A stretch of DNA of 64,000 nucleotides, taken from assembly GCA_905221605.1 (NCBI GenBank), contig CAJNDS010002822.1, positions 62,001-126,000 of the forward strand, read 5' to 3'. Source of the stretch: Symbiodinium natans (Eukaryota > Sar > Dinophyceae > Suessiales > Symbiodiniaceae). Of this stretch, positions 30,801-42,400 are shown piece after piece. A program made the translations under genes and the position numbers. How positions within the stretch are numbered: position 1 is the first letter of the stretch; the number at the start of each line of letters is the position of its first letter. The notes below the pieces were generated by a model. That model made no database searches. It worked only from the letters and a program-made list of their open reading frames with translations, and was not told the origin of the DNA.

Positions 30801-30970
30801 AACCCTAAACCCTAAACCCTAAACCCTAAACCCTAAACCCTAAACCCTAAACCCCCAAAATTCATCCCCCACACAAAGAGCCGCAGGTCCTCCTCGAGGC
30901 CCCGCTGCCCCCGGAGCTGATTGAGGCGCTCCAAAGCCTGCACTTTGTGGAGGGCCGCCTCCCCGACTGA
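27899..30970 (+). CDS. PPR protein fused to RluA-type pseudouridine synthase (eight traced exons)
   Basis: Exons: 27,899-27,981; 28,095-28,289; 28,395-29,313; 29,470-29,535; 29,686-29,735; 29,844-29,872; 30,577-30,643; 30,881-30,970 (TGA). Phases agree at every joint. The N-terminal part is PPR repeats (QWEKGAALLAHMRGEALQPD, FNAAIRACEG across a GC-AG joint). A Gly-rich linker follows, then the synthase. Catalytic motif: SRLDLPTSGVL (family H-R-L-D-x-x-T-S-G; the Asp is the nucleophile). Splicing rebuilds LLEVRPRTG|RLHQIRAHL, PLV|GDHLYG and ATR|VPWCRRLFLH, and the end is LLEAPLPPELIEALQSL. The family isomerises U to pseudouridine in rRNA, tRNA or mRNA; PPRs would supply RNA targeting, probably in an organelle. 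Donors are GT except GC (28,290; 30,644) and GA (29,873). The start is missing. Confidence 0.88.
30078..30382 (+). repeat. TTTAGTGTCCCACC minisatellite in a PPR-RluA intron
   Basis: Repeating pattern of TTTAGTGTCCCACCCAGTAGG, TCTCATGAGGAAGCAGGATT and TGCTTCAGTGTCCCACCG units, about 65-70 bases per double unit, roughly four to five times. It lies within the 704-base GA-AG intron of the fusion gene. Confidence 0.8.
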
Positions 30971-33445
30971 GGCCACGCCTCTTTTTCTTGAAGGGGTTTA
31001 GGGTTTAGGGTTTAGGGTTTAGGGTTAGGGTTGGAGGGGGTTGGGGTGGTGGGGTGTTCTCATGTTTTTTGTTGGTGGGGTGGCGGTTGATGGTATATAG
31101 GGGTGTCGCATCTTTCTACATAATTATGGGCAGGTCTGTTCTGTGACGCTACAAGTCCAAGCGTTGAACTCGAAGGTTGTCAGATGCTCCCATGGATGTC
31201 GAGAGCACCAAAGAGGCCACATCCTACAAACAGCAAAGACCGCAATGACCCAATCCACGAAGCAAACGCCCCATGCTGCTAGAGCAGCATGGCCTCGATT
31301 TACGTTCTGGGCCCATCTTTTAAACCCTGAACTTCTACCAGCACGGAAACCCGTTTAGAGTTTTCAGGGGCTGAAGCTGCTGAATCATAATCTCCCGGCA
31401 GGTGTTGACTTAGGGTTAGGGTTTGAGGTTGGAGGGTTTCAGAGATGCAGGTGACGGCAGCCAATGCTCGCCCTTCGTGAGCCTCGAGGCGGCAACATTC
31501 TTTGGGAGTCCAACGAAGCCATGGGCGACAGAATGCCGCCAGAATGCCCAATTCTGACTTTCCTTTGTGTCTTTTCACGTCTGATGCCCCCCCCCCACCC
31601 CCCCCGACATCCCCCGACGAACGCCAAGCCATGCACATCTCGGAGAGTGCATCCGGAAACCAAGTCTTCAGGTCCTGACATCGATGGCGGAACTCAACGG
31701 TGGCAGACGCTGTGAGGTGGCCAGTTCTTGCACGCCGCGCCGCTCTTCTGCCATCGACGCCGTGCAGCCGCCGCGCAGGCAACGCCTCAATCCTATGAAC
31801 CCTCGACCCTTTAACTCTAAAGTCCAAAAATCCAAGCCCCTGATTTTGCATCAGCCTACATGGGCGACAAGGACAATAAGTTGAAACGCAGCTCATAGCT
31901 CAGCTGACTCGATATATGTCGATGGATGTCGATGGCACTATCTTACGTCGTGCAGGCCTGCGCTGAGATCCATGAGCTCGCCTGAGTGCAGGACCGACCT
32001 CCTGTCGGTGCAGACGGTCTCTTGAGAGAAAGTCACCGGTTTGCAGGTTGCGCCTTAGGCACAAAAGGCGCCCCAGACTCATGTAGCGACGCGTGTTTCT
32101 CACCAAGACAAAGATCTCGGCCCTTTACGCGCAGCGGGCGAACCAGCGCCGAAACTGTTTCGGACACTTTCGGCCCCCTGCGGAGGAGATCTCAAGAGAA
32201 GTTGGCGGACTCTTTTTTCGGACTCTTGAGCCTTTCCTCCAAGCTTCACTGCCGACTCGGAAAAAAAAAGCTGAGAAGGTGACCAGCCCGGGAAGAGTAG
32301 AACCGCATGTTCATAGGTTTGTCACCTTGTTGAAGACACGTCGAAGACGCATGCACACCAAGCTCAACCCGAAACTTACCCCCCCTCGCCCAATCCTTCT
32401 GCTTGGACCTCGGGCCTGGGACCTCAATTCCTGCGGTATGCGTGGCTTCTGTCGTTTGCCAATGGAGCTTCCATGTCCCAGCATCTCTTTGGACCCTTCT
32501 GCATTCAGAGGCGCAGGACTCTGCCAGCACTTACAGCTCAACAAGCCGCGGCAGTTGTGAGATGTAGCGGCCGAAGCACATAGCCGACTTAACCCTACCC
32601 AGATCGAAGCCCAAGCAGCGAGCCTCACAGATCAGAAAGCCCTGCACCGCCTTCGTGCATCCCAGCGCCCTGATAAGAGGACAAGGCATGAGAACTGAAG
32701 TGAAGAGCCCTTTGCGCATCCCTACGTAAGCCCTACGTGAGCCCTACGTGAGCCCTATGAGCCCTAGTGTGAGTTCTCTACACCTGTCCTTGACATTGCA
32801 ACTTTCTGGGGGCGACATGGGACCTCTGAGCCTTCGATGGTGAGGCCGAAGCCTCAAAAAGCCGGGAAGTTGAGGTTGACGGAGTCGGAGCCAGGGTGTG
32901 AAGCCCCTAAACCCCTAAACGTCCCCAAAAAACACCCCTAAACACCCCTAAACACCCCTAAACACCCCTAAACACCCCTAAACACCCCTACACCCCTTAA
33001 ACCAAACCCGAAAGCCCCCCCCAAAAGAAATCTCAAGCCGCCCCGAAGCCACACCCCCCAGCCTTGCAAGCTCGTGTGCCCGAGGTGCACATGGGTAGCG
33101 AAGTGCTGCAGGACAGGCTCGGCCGCTCGGCCAGCAGACCACAGGCAAGAGTCGGATTGAGGTTTTGGGTTTTGGGGGGGGGCGGGAGGCTGTAAAAGAC
33201 CCCCATAAGCCTGAAACTGCTTCAGAAGGCTTCTTTGGTCAAGGGGGGGGGTAGGGCTTTCTTTGGCGGATTAGGGTTTTGGGCTCAGGCTTCGGGTTTG
33301 GATTTCGGAGTTGCGGGTTTGGATCTTGGAGTGCAGGGTGCGGGGTTTAGGGTTGCGAGGCTCTGTAGGGTTGAGAGGCTCAAGAGGGTTGAGGCTTCAG
33401 GGCTTGAGGTTTCCAGGGCTTGAGGGTTCAGGGCCCCAAATCTGA
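30971..33445. other. Repeat-rich spacer after the PPR-RluA gene
   Basis: TTTAGGG array at about 30,995-31,025, then unique DNA. Frames at 31,464-31,715 and 32,093-32,560 are open but carry no motif. A 10-base CCCCTAAACA repeat lies at 32,929-32,995. No gene can be defended. Confidence 0.4.
32929..32995 (+). repeat. CCCCTAAACA 10-base tandem repeat
   Basis: Six or seven units of a lengthened telomere-like motif, evidence that arrays of variant units expand locally. Confidence 0.85.
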
Positions 33446-33773
33446 TACATCGCCCAGAGCCTTCTCCCAAGGCTTTGTGGATGCCTTGAAGCATGACATC
33501 TCCAGCTACCTGGCCACGGGTGAGGACAGATCTGCGTATGTCATCCCCATCACCCCCCTGTATAAAGGCACCCCAGAGTCCAGCCCTCACTCTTGCCAGG
33601 AGGCTCCACCGGGCTTCCCAGCGCCATCCGGCCTGAAGCTAGCAGACTGTCTCCTGGAGGGGCGGGTGCTCTGCCTCTTGGCCGAAGGGGAGGTTGCCTT
33701 TGCTGTTCACAGTGAGGGGGAGCAGGGGGCGTTCAAGGCTTTAGAGTCCTACAGATTCAGATTCCATGAATAG
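33446..33773 (+). CDS. Putative unassigned exon
   Basis: Open frame with protein-like stretches (FSQGFVDALKHDISSYLATG, SAYVIPITPLYKG, LADCLLEGRVLCLLAEGEV) ending in TAG. No family recognised. A TTTAGGG-like patch lies upstream and a family B element downstream. It may be one exon of a larger gene or a short gene. Confidence 0.35.
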
Positions 33774-33885
33774 ATCCTCCAAGGACAAGATGCCACGGCC
33801 TAACCCCCCTCAAACCTGTGAAACTCGTCCTTGTTCTGCAGGAACGTCGATAATCTGATGCATCATCTGCTTACAGGGCGCCATG

Positions 33886-33973
33886 TGGGCTTGATACCCC
33901 AAATAGAATAGAATCCCTTGAAGGGACCCCCCCCAAAATTGAAAACGGGTACCCTTATTGTCGGAAACCCCCA
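33886..33973 (+). repeat. Short inverted-repeat element, family B2
   Basis: GATACCCCAAATAGAATAGA at the left, GGGTACCCTTATTGTCGGAA ACCC at the right. It is close to the reverse complement of 61,603-61,695, which shares GGGATTCTATTCTGTTTGGG; together they define a subfamily of B. Confidence 0.6.
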
Positions 33974-36655
33974 GATGACCGAAAGTCTGCAGCAGGCTAT
34001 GCGAAGCCGGTGGGCGAGGAGCCCGGCGACGGGGAGGAGGCGCGCACAAGCAACCTTTGGTCGCCCCCAAAAACGCCCCGACCTCACACTCTCAACCCTA
34101 AAAATCCTATAAACTCCATAAACCCCATACACCCGAAATATCCTACAAAGCCTATATGCCCTACGAACCCTCAGCCCTTGAACCCTAAACCCTAAACCCT
34201 AAACCCTAAACCCTAAACCCTAAACCCTAAACCCTAAACCCTAAACCCTAAACCCTAAACCCTAAACCCTAAACCCTAAACCCTAAACCCCTAGACCCCT
34301 AAACCCTCTCCAGGGCCTGTCGCCGCTCAGTGGGTCGCCCTCGTCGGGGGGCCCACAGCGGCCCTTTGGGGCACCGCCGCCTCCAGGCGGCTTTGATTTT
34401 TCTTGATGTTTTCGCCTGTTTTTTCGGGGGGTTTAGGGTTTAGGGTTTAGGGTTTGGGGTTTAGGGTTTGGGGCCCAAAAAGCAGGGTCAGGGTGAATTC
34501 TTTGGGAGGCAAGACCCAGGATCCGTCGAAGGAACGCCAGGGAGCCAGAAGCAATCCTGGACCCTAAGCCCAAAACCCAAAACCCTAAATCCCGAATCCT
34601 AAAACGCCCCCCCCCCCCCCCCCCCCCAAAAGAAAAACCTAAACGGCCCTAAACCCCATCAGCCCTTCGAATCCCTCAACACCAAACATCCCTCAGCCAG
34701 AAAAGTTAGCGTTTTTGTGAAGCTTCGACCCTAAACCCCAAACCCTAAGCCCTAAGCCCCAAGCCCCGAGCCCTAAGCCCTAAACCCTAAACCCTAAACC
34801 CTAGACCCTAAACCCTAAACCCTAAACCCTAAACCCTAAACCCTAAACCCTAAACCCCAAACCCTAAACCCTAAACCCTAAACCCTCGCAGGCTCCATCT
34901 TCTGGCCCCCAAGGCCAAGGGCTGATTGCCTTGTCTTGCAGCTTCTGGGGGGAGAAGTTTAGTGCGGAGGTTTCGGTTTAGGATTTAGGGTTTAGGGTTT
35001 GGGGTCTTGGGTTTTGGGTTTAGGTTTTTTTGGGTTTAGGGTTTAGGGTTTAGGGTTTGGGGTTCACGGTGCAGGGTTTGAAGGTTTGCAGGTTTCGGGC
35101 TTAGTTTTTGAGGGTTTGCTGGGCTTTGGGTTCTTAGGGATTCTGGGGTTTATAGAGCTCAACGTAGGGTTTATAATGATGATGGTTTACATAGGGTTTG
35201 GAATTTATAGGATGTACAGCTTGTAGGGTTCACGGCTTCGATTAGAACTCAGGGATGTCAATCCCTAGCCACAGGCCCAAGTATGGCGACGTGCTCTCCG
35301 CGGCAGGGGGTTGGCGTTACGCGGCTCCTGAGGCAGGGCTTGCAGGGGTTGAATAAAGACGAACAAGAGTCGGAAACCGGGCCCGGGCTTCACAAGAATC
35401 AGTAAACGGGCCGAGCCAGTTCAACCCTAAACCCTAAACACCCAAGAAGCAGCATGGCGTGAAATGAGCTCGTTTCGAGTTTGGGTAGGGTTGGAGGCCA
35501 TAGGGCCCTTGTGTTGCTTCGGGGTTTAGGGTATTGGGTTCCTCACTTCCAAGTCTGGACTGGAGGGGGGAGAGAGAGTTGGGAGTTTTTGCTCTTGAGG
35601 GGTCGATGCCTCGGGCCTTCGACATTAGGGCTTGGGGCCGGAAGAGCTTCTTGAGGGTGGGGAAGCAAACTTGCTTCATCTTATTTACGACCGTGTGCTG
35701 AATCGTCTCTCAGTATCTGACTGTGTCTTCGCGAATTCGTTTCGCTTCCTGAGCCGCTGTTCCTTTCATTTTTTGGGCCGGGGGGGGGGGGAGGGGCCTG
35801 GCTTAGGGTGATTCCAACTTTAATCTCTCAACCAACCCTTGCAGAGAAAAGCTCGTTTCTCTTTACACCCAAGGGCAGATCACTGTTCCAACTGACCTTC
35901 TTACCCTCTGAACCTCTCATACCCAAAGCCCCCTGAAGCCGCAAAACCCAAGAACCCTCAAAGCGCCTAAGCCTTAAACCTTAAACCTTAAACCTGAAAC
36001 CTTAAACACTAAACCTTGAACCCTAAACCCTAAACCCTGAACCCTAAACCCTAAACCCTTAACCCTAGATTTAGAGCTTTCAGGGGCTCCCAAAGAGCGC
36101 TGGGCCAAAAAGACCGAAGCTTCCCAAAACCCTGACCCTCCTTAAGGGTTAGGGTTTAGGGTTTAGGGTTTAGGCTTTAGGGTTTAGGGTTTAGGGTTTA
36201 GGGTTGGTCAGAGACTTTTAGGGGTTAGGGTCAACCCTGACCTCCAGCCTGGTCCCCACAAGGCGCTTCCCCCAACAAAAATGTTCACCGGAGGCGTCCT
36301 CCGTCCCGGCTCTTCCCATGAGTGACTCAGGCAGAGCGGTTGAGTTGGTGAGGATTTGGTTTCAGAGAGTCGGGTTTCAGGGCTTCAGCGGGGGCTTAGG
36401 GCTTTAGGAGGCTTTAGGGGTTCTAGGGTTTAGGATGCCTGGGAGCAGGCCATAGAACACTTGCGACACGATGTTTGCACATCATTGGGCGATATTGGGT
36501 GGGAAAAGTGCAGTTTGCACTACTTGTGCTGTTCTGTGCCGAAGTCGCTCTCTGTGTGGCCGTTCTTCTGAACCGGTTTAGTTGACTTCAAAGGTGACCT
36601 TCACAGGCTGTTGGCTCAGACACCTTTCCCGCTCCTTACTGAGAATCTCTGACCA
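33974..36655. other. Telomere-like arrays with small coding-looking islands
   Basis: CCCTAAA arrays at 34,187-34,295 and 34,735-34,885; TTTAGGG arrays at 34,432-34,470, 34,985-35,070 and 36,145-36,205. Islands between a CCCTAAA block on the left and a TTTAGGG block on the right include 34,313-34,415 (QGLSPLSGSPSS, GAPPPPGGFDF) and 34,885-34,960. They have the layout of exons seen in the traced genes, but I cannot assign them. A C-run lies at 34,608-34,627. Confidence 0.45.
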
Positions 36656-38074
36656 ATGCGTCTGCTTCTTTGGGCTGTGGGTTTGGTGACCGCGGCGTGC
36701 AACTCCGGGACATCCGGGACCTGTGCAGGGCGCAGCTCATGCACGAAGGGCCATGCCATGATGCAGCTGCGGAGTTACACGAACCGGGATCCCACCTACC
36801 AAGACTACCTTGATGTAGAGGCTTTGGTCTGGCAGGAGATTGAGGATTCGACCTGCAGCCGTGGTTCTTGGGATTGGGTGGACTCGTTGAATGATTGCCG
36901 CCTCTTCCCGTTGATCCGGAACCCCAAGCCGCTGGGATCCCGTTTGCTGCGCTTGGCTTTCCACGATGCCGCCGGCTTCATGGATGGGTTTGTTGACATG
37001 AGCCTCTTTGACAACAACGAGTTGGACTCAGCGACCATTGTCCTGGATCGCATGTATGAGAACCGGCAGCTCAGGAGCTCCGGTGATGCTCTCAAGGCTG
37101 TCCTCAGCAAGGCCGACTTCTATGCCTGGGCCTACATCGCTGCCGTGACCTTTGGCGCCAAGCAGCAGGGAGTCAACGCGCTCCAGGACACGGATGTGAT
37201 CCCGGAGATTCCCATCACCTTCGGCCGCAAGACCTACACCGGGGACCCGGCGGACGCTCCTGCGGAGGCCTTCCCCGATGGCGGCCATGCGACACGCAGC
37301 CATGTCATGCAGTATTTCCATGATGAGTTCAACTACACCCCGCAGGAGGTGGTCGCCCTCATGGGCGCGCACACCTTGGGAGGAGCCCGGCTGTCGGCAT
37401 CGGGCTTCGCGGGCATGTGGACCCAGAGCAAGAACAAGCTGAATTTGGAGTACTACACCAACTTGATGGACCCGGTGCCATTGACCGACTGCGTACAAGG
37501 CCAATGTGAGCCGGTAACCTGCGGTGCGCCGGAGTTCCGTTGCCAAGGCTGGGAGCAAGTTCCGATGGGTGGCGGGAACTTTCAGTGGCGTCACAGCTGC
37601 GACAAGGATGGTGCAGGCTGCACCCACATGATGCTGAACACAGACATGTCACTGTTCCGCGAGATCGACGAGTACGTCGACCATTCCACGGGCAAGGTCG
37701 TCGCATTCCCGGCGGATTCACCCTGTGGCAGCCTCACGGAGAGCTCACGGATCCTCGCCACATGCTTCGAGAAGGTGGACGGGGATGGTGGCCTCGTGGC
37801 TCTCTATGGGGGTGACCTGAATCTTTGGATCCACGACTTCGGTCTTGTCTTCGACCGGATGATCCGCCGGGTACCCCCTGGGACCACCTTGAAGACCTTG
37901 GAGGCTCTTCCGACCTGTGGCTCCGGCACCATCGCCGACGGGCAGCCGTGCCCCACCCAGTGCGCCGAGCAGCTCACAGGAGATGGCAAGGTGGAGTGCC
38001 TGGCCTGCCAGAGCTGCTGGTGCGGAAGCCGAAACGGGCGTAGCAGGTGCCGGCCGGCCAGGTGGGAGCCTTAA
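36656..38074 (+). CDS. Secreted haem peroxidase (plant/fungal superfamily), intronless
   Basis: 472 residues. Residues 1-15 form a hydrophobic signal peptide (MRLLLWAVGLVTAAC). The distal haem site is LRLAFHDAAG, with Arg99 and His103 in the usual R-x3-H spacing. The proximal site is VVALMGAHTLGGAR, with His239 as iron ligand. Both match class I/II peroxidases (ascorbate, cytochrome c and lignin types). The middle and C-terminus are Cys-rich (CQSCWCGSRNGRSRC), suggesting disulphides and an extracellular or vesicular location. It would reduce H2O2 using an unknown donor. It is uninterrupted while neighbours have dozens of introns, which suggests a retro-derived copy. ATG at 36,656 precedes the signal peptide, and no better start exists. 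Confidence 0.92.
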   Translation: MRLLLWAVGLVTAACNSGTSGTCAGRSSCTKGHAMMQLRSYTNRDPTYQDYLDVEALVWQEIEDSTCSRGSWDWVDSLNDCRLFPLIRNPKPLGSRLLRLAFHDAAGFMDGFVDMSLFDNNELDSATIVLDRMYENRQLRSSGDALKAVLSKADFYAWAYIAAVTFGAKQQGVNALQDTDVIPEIPITFGRKTYTGDPADAPAEAFPDGGHATRSHVMQYFHDEFNYTPQEVVALMGAHTLGGARLSASGFAGMWTQSKNKLNLEYYTNLMDPVPLTDCVQGQCEPVTCGAPEFRCQGWEQVPMGGGNFQWRHSCDKDGAGCTHMMLNTDMSLFREIDEYVDHSTGKVVAFPADSPCGSLTESSRILATCFEKVDGDGGLVALYGGDLNLWIHDFGLVFDRMIRRVPPGTTLKTLEALPTCGSGTIADGQPCPTQCAEQLTGDGKVECLACQSCWCGSRNGRSRCRPARWEP

Positions 38075-39413
38075 GTGGTTGGGCCCTCTGAGAGTTCCTT
38101 TGGTGATGGAAGCGGGGATTGTTTTAAGCAGCAAGAGTTGAGTAGAGTCGTCCTGGCCTCCAGCGTTTGAAGTGCCGTGCCACCCGTCGCACGGCAAGGT
38201 GCGCAAACTTTCAAGCGGAGATATGCTCTCAGATCCGAGAAAGAACGGCCTTTGTAAGCTTGCAACCGTTGAAGCCTAAACCCGAAACCCTAAACCCGAA
38301 ACCCGTAAAAACCTAAGCCGGGCCTGTCCCTAGGCCCATCCGGCTTTCTTTCAAGTTTGGAGGAAGCGAGAGCGACGGCTGTGCCGGCTCCGACGACGGG
38401 CGCCCGGGTTCCCGCTTACGCAAGAAGCCGCGTGGGGTGCCCAGCTGGCTGGGGGTGTTTAGGGTTTAGGCTTAGGGTTTAGGGTTTAGGGTTGAGGGTT
38501 TAGTTATGGTTTAGGGTTTAGGGCTGGTGCTGGTGTTAGGGTTTGCGGGTTTACTGACTGAGGGTTTGGGGTTCGGTGACGCGGGTCTACAGGGTTAAAG
38601 TAGGGTTTATGGGGTAGTTTGGGGAAAATGTTTTACCGATCAGGGACGAGGATGGCTGTTACGACCCGTTCCGGGTGTGGTTTTTCAAGGTTGCCCAGCG
38701 CACCATCTCTCCCCTTTTCCTTTTGGAAGCTGGTTTCAGGACCGACCAGCAGTACTAACAATCCATGGGCAGGAGAGCGACGGGGTAACAACCCTAAACC
38801 CCCAGCAATGCCCCCAAACCCCGACAAAGCCTCCGGTTTAAACCCAAACCAGGGCTTAAAACCCCAAACCCTAAACCCCAAACCCCAAACCCCAAACCCC
38901 AAACCCTAAACCCTAAACCCTAAACCCGAAACCCTAAACCCTAGGGTTTAAACCCAAGAAACGTTGTGGGCGGAGGTGCACGCAGGGAGACTGCCAAAGC
39001 GCAACATGAATTTGGCTGCAGCGTCACGGCCATGTGTTTTTCAGGGGTGCCGAGTTTGGGGGATGAAAGGGATTTGGGTGTTTCGGGGGTTTAGGAAGGT
39101 TTGAGGGCTTTGGCAGGGGGGGGTTGGTTACGGGGTTCAGGGCCAAGGGGGTTTGGGGGTTTGATGGTTTAAGGTTCCTCTATCCACCCTAAACCCTAAA
39201 CCCTTAACCCTGAGATGTAGTCCTTGCGCAAGGTCACACTAGCTTACAGTCTCGTCGTTGCCGAGTCGAACGCCCTCTGCCGGCCCAAATCCAGCCCCAA
39301 GACGCTATACGGTACATGCCTGAAGGGTTTAGGGTTGAGGTTTTCGGGCTTGGGGATGTTTATGTTTATGGTTTAGGGTTTAAGCTTGGGGGTCATGAGG
39401 TCGGAATTGCCAG
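38075..39413. other. Spacer with telomere-like arrays and possible 5' exons of the carboxypeptidase gene
   Basis: Islands bounded by repeat arrays: 38,354-38,455 (KFGGSESDGCAGSDDGRPGS then RKKPRGVPSWLG), 38,655-38,752 (CYDPFRVWFFKVAQ, FLLEAGFRTDQQY) and 38,955-39,045. They read as protein in one frame and sit just before the first assignable carboxypeptidase exon, so they may encode its N-terminus. There is no motif proof. Confidence 0.4.
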
Positions 39414-42400
39414 GTGTGCCGACGCGTGATCTGGCAGAAGACCTGCTGGAATTCACCTCCTGCTTTGAGAGTGGTAACTTGCGATACGTCCCCGCCTTAG
39501 TTCGCCCCTTCTTGGCGCAGAAACTTTCAGCTGACCGCAACATGGCGAACTCCTTTGTGGACAACATTGACACCCCTAACCCGATCCCGCAACCCCCCAA
39601 ACCCTAAACCCTGATCCCTAAAACCCTAAAACTCCCTAGAGCCCCTAAAGCCCCGAAAGCCCCTGAACAACTCAACTCTACTCTGGCCGGGTCCTTAGGT
39701 TCTCTTCGACAAAAGCGCCGAAGAGTACCTGCTTTTTCTTGCCGCCCGGCCTTGTCAGGTCTCTGTGGAGATTCGATGGCATTCGGATGGTTTAGTGTAG
39801 GGGCTGAGGCACATACAGGGCTTAGAGACCCAGAAGTCTCCTGGGACACTGGACAATGAACCCTATGCCCTAAACCTAAGCCCCAAACCCTAAATCCTAA
39901 ACCCGAAACCCTAAACCCAAAACCCTAAACCCAACGGTTTGCTTGTCCCTGCGGGCCGAGGACAACGACATCCGCAGCCGTGGCCACACCCAGTGGTTCT
40001 ACTTTGCAGGGGCTCTCAGAGTGGGTCCTTTGAGACAGTGCACCCTAAACCCTAAACCCTAAACCCTAAACCCTAAACCCTAAACCCTAAACCCTAAACT
40101 CTAAACCCTAAACCTTAAACCCTAAACTCCTAGGCGCCGACCCGAAATCTCTTGAGGATGCGAGGGTTTAAGGTGGAGGGCGGCGCGAAGCCGAAGATAA
40201 TTCCAAGAAGTGTTTTGACAATGACTTTTCTGCCTTCTGAGGTAGAGGTGTGAAGAAAGGAAGCCTGCCGTAGCGTGTTTTCTGGATGTAGGGCCTCGCA
40301 GGGTGAAGGGCGAGGGTTTAAGGTGCATTGTTTTTGATTGGGAATGTTAGGATTGGGTTCTGGTTAGGGTCGCGGACCTGTGCGGGCGGAGAGGCCGTGC
40401 GGAACGCGAAAGCGGGCCGGTTATACCGCCTCCGCATCGTGAATATGCGCGGCTCTCAGCATCAGCAGGGCTCGGGAGTTTTTCGGGGCCGGGTTGGGGA
40501 CCGCGCCCCAAAAACCCAGGCTCCAAACCGCTGTGCACAGCCAGGTCTGGCACGCTTTAAGACCTGAGTTCTTAAATCCTTGAACTGATTCTTAGTATGG
40601 CTCGTATTGCTCATGTGGTATCATTGCAACCATATCCAAAGCCCATCAACCAAATCCTGCTGCCAGTTGGGTGGCTTGGGCTCCGAGGCTTAGGCGGCCG
40701 TAAAATCCCAGAAGTTAAAGGGCGCTAAAGCTCTGCAAAATATTTGGGACCGTAATTGTCGGCCGGACAGGGCATGTCCCTTGCGACCGAAACCAAAGGT
40801 TCAGGGTGAATCTGCGGATGGGGACGTCGCGGCGACTGAAGACGCGAAAGCACGAAACTCACCCAACTCAGGGATTGAATGCACTTTTGCATGCGCCGAA
40901 TATATTGATACTGAATCCTGGGGTTGCTTTCGGCTTAGTTTGCCAGCTTTTCTTTTTTTGGTTTCCCACTGCCCTGAACGCCAACAGGTCTAAATCCAAG
41001 TCGCTTTTCCGGATGGGCATGCGCCAGGCCCTCAGCTCGAACAAGGCAGATGCTTGGGGACTTCGCATGGCAGGTTTGATCTTCATTCTGGTCATTTCTG
41101 GTCTCTTTTGTTGAACCTCTCTTTTGTTTTCCGAACCTTCCGCAAGCCAGAAACGGCGCAGGATGGCTCATGATTTATAGCCACCTTGTTCCTTTTGGGG
41201 CTCGGGTGCTTCAAGGTTCTGGTCCGGAACGACTGCATTGGCTGCGCGCGGGGTGCATGGGGATTCTTGGGCCCGGATATGGACAGAACTCCCATTGCCA
41301 GGCTGGGCAGTTGCTCACTAGCACAAGTACTTCCTTGACCCTGTAAACCCTAGGCCCTATACACCCTAAACCATTAAAAAACAACAAAAAACCCTGAGCC
41401 CCAACCCAAAACCTCCAACTTGACTTCCCAACCCTGCCTTCGCGCGTGGCCGAGGTCCCTTGGTGTGGTCCGAATTGAATGCACGACGAGCCTGGCCCCG
41501 CTCCCAGTGTTGCCTACTTTTGTGAATGGTCAGGGCTTCCCACGCCTGACGTTGACATGGATAGGTTTATGGTCGAGACGATCTCACACAGAGGGCTAAG
41601 GGTTTGGGGGTTTCGGTTTGGTGTAGGATTCAGGTCTTTTTTGGGTTCTACAAGGCCCTCTTCTGTAGCACTCTTTGTTATGGGCCTAAACCCAACACCC
41701 CAAACCCTGAACGCTATAGACCCCAAACCCAAAAAAATCAACCTGCGGCCGCACCGGCATTTGTGGGGGCTTGGGATCCCCCAAATCGAATCCGCGAACC
41801 CGGGGACCCACAGCTTCAGGCCCTTGATCCGAGGTCACGGCTTAGAGTTTAGGGTTGCCCTTAAAACCCCTTATTTAGCCTTATTTCATTTCAATCCAGT
41901 CCTAAGCTCTAAGCCCTAAGCCAACCCTCAGCCTGAAGCGCTGGAGGTCAGCTTCCAAGCGCACCTACGAGGCTGGGCTGGTGGTGTTTGGGGAAAATTT
42001 TGTTTGGTCGACAGGGTTGGTGTCTGCTCAAATTGCAGTTGAAGAAGTTCAGGTGTTGGAGGGTTTTGCACTAAAAACCTTCTCGAAATCCCTCCAAAAG
42101 CCACCCTAAGCCCTTCAAGCCTCTGAACCCCCTGAATGCTCAATCCTTCGAGAAATTCACCCGCAAACCTTTATACAGCCGGACCTTGAACCCTAAGCCC
42201 TAAAACCCCTAGCCCCCGAAGCCTGAAACCCCCAAGCGTGAGGCTTCGCTTTTTGATGGCGTGGCGGGGCTGTGGAAGCCCGCGGGGAAGGACCCTCCAG
42301 AAAGTTTAGGGTTTAAATGGGTCATACACCCTTTGCACAAGCCCTCATGCTTTTGGCTTGAACAGAGCCCCCCTTGTCTTGGGGGTGAAGTTAGGTCCTC

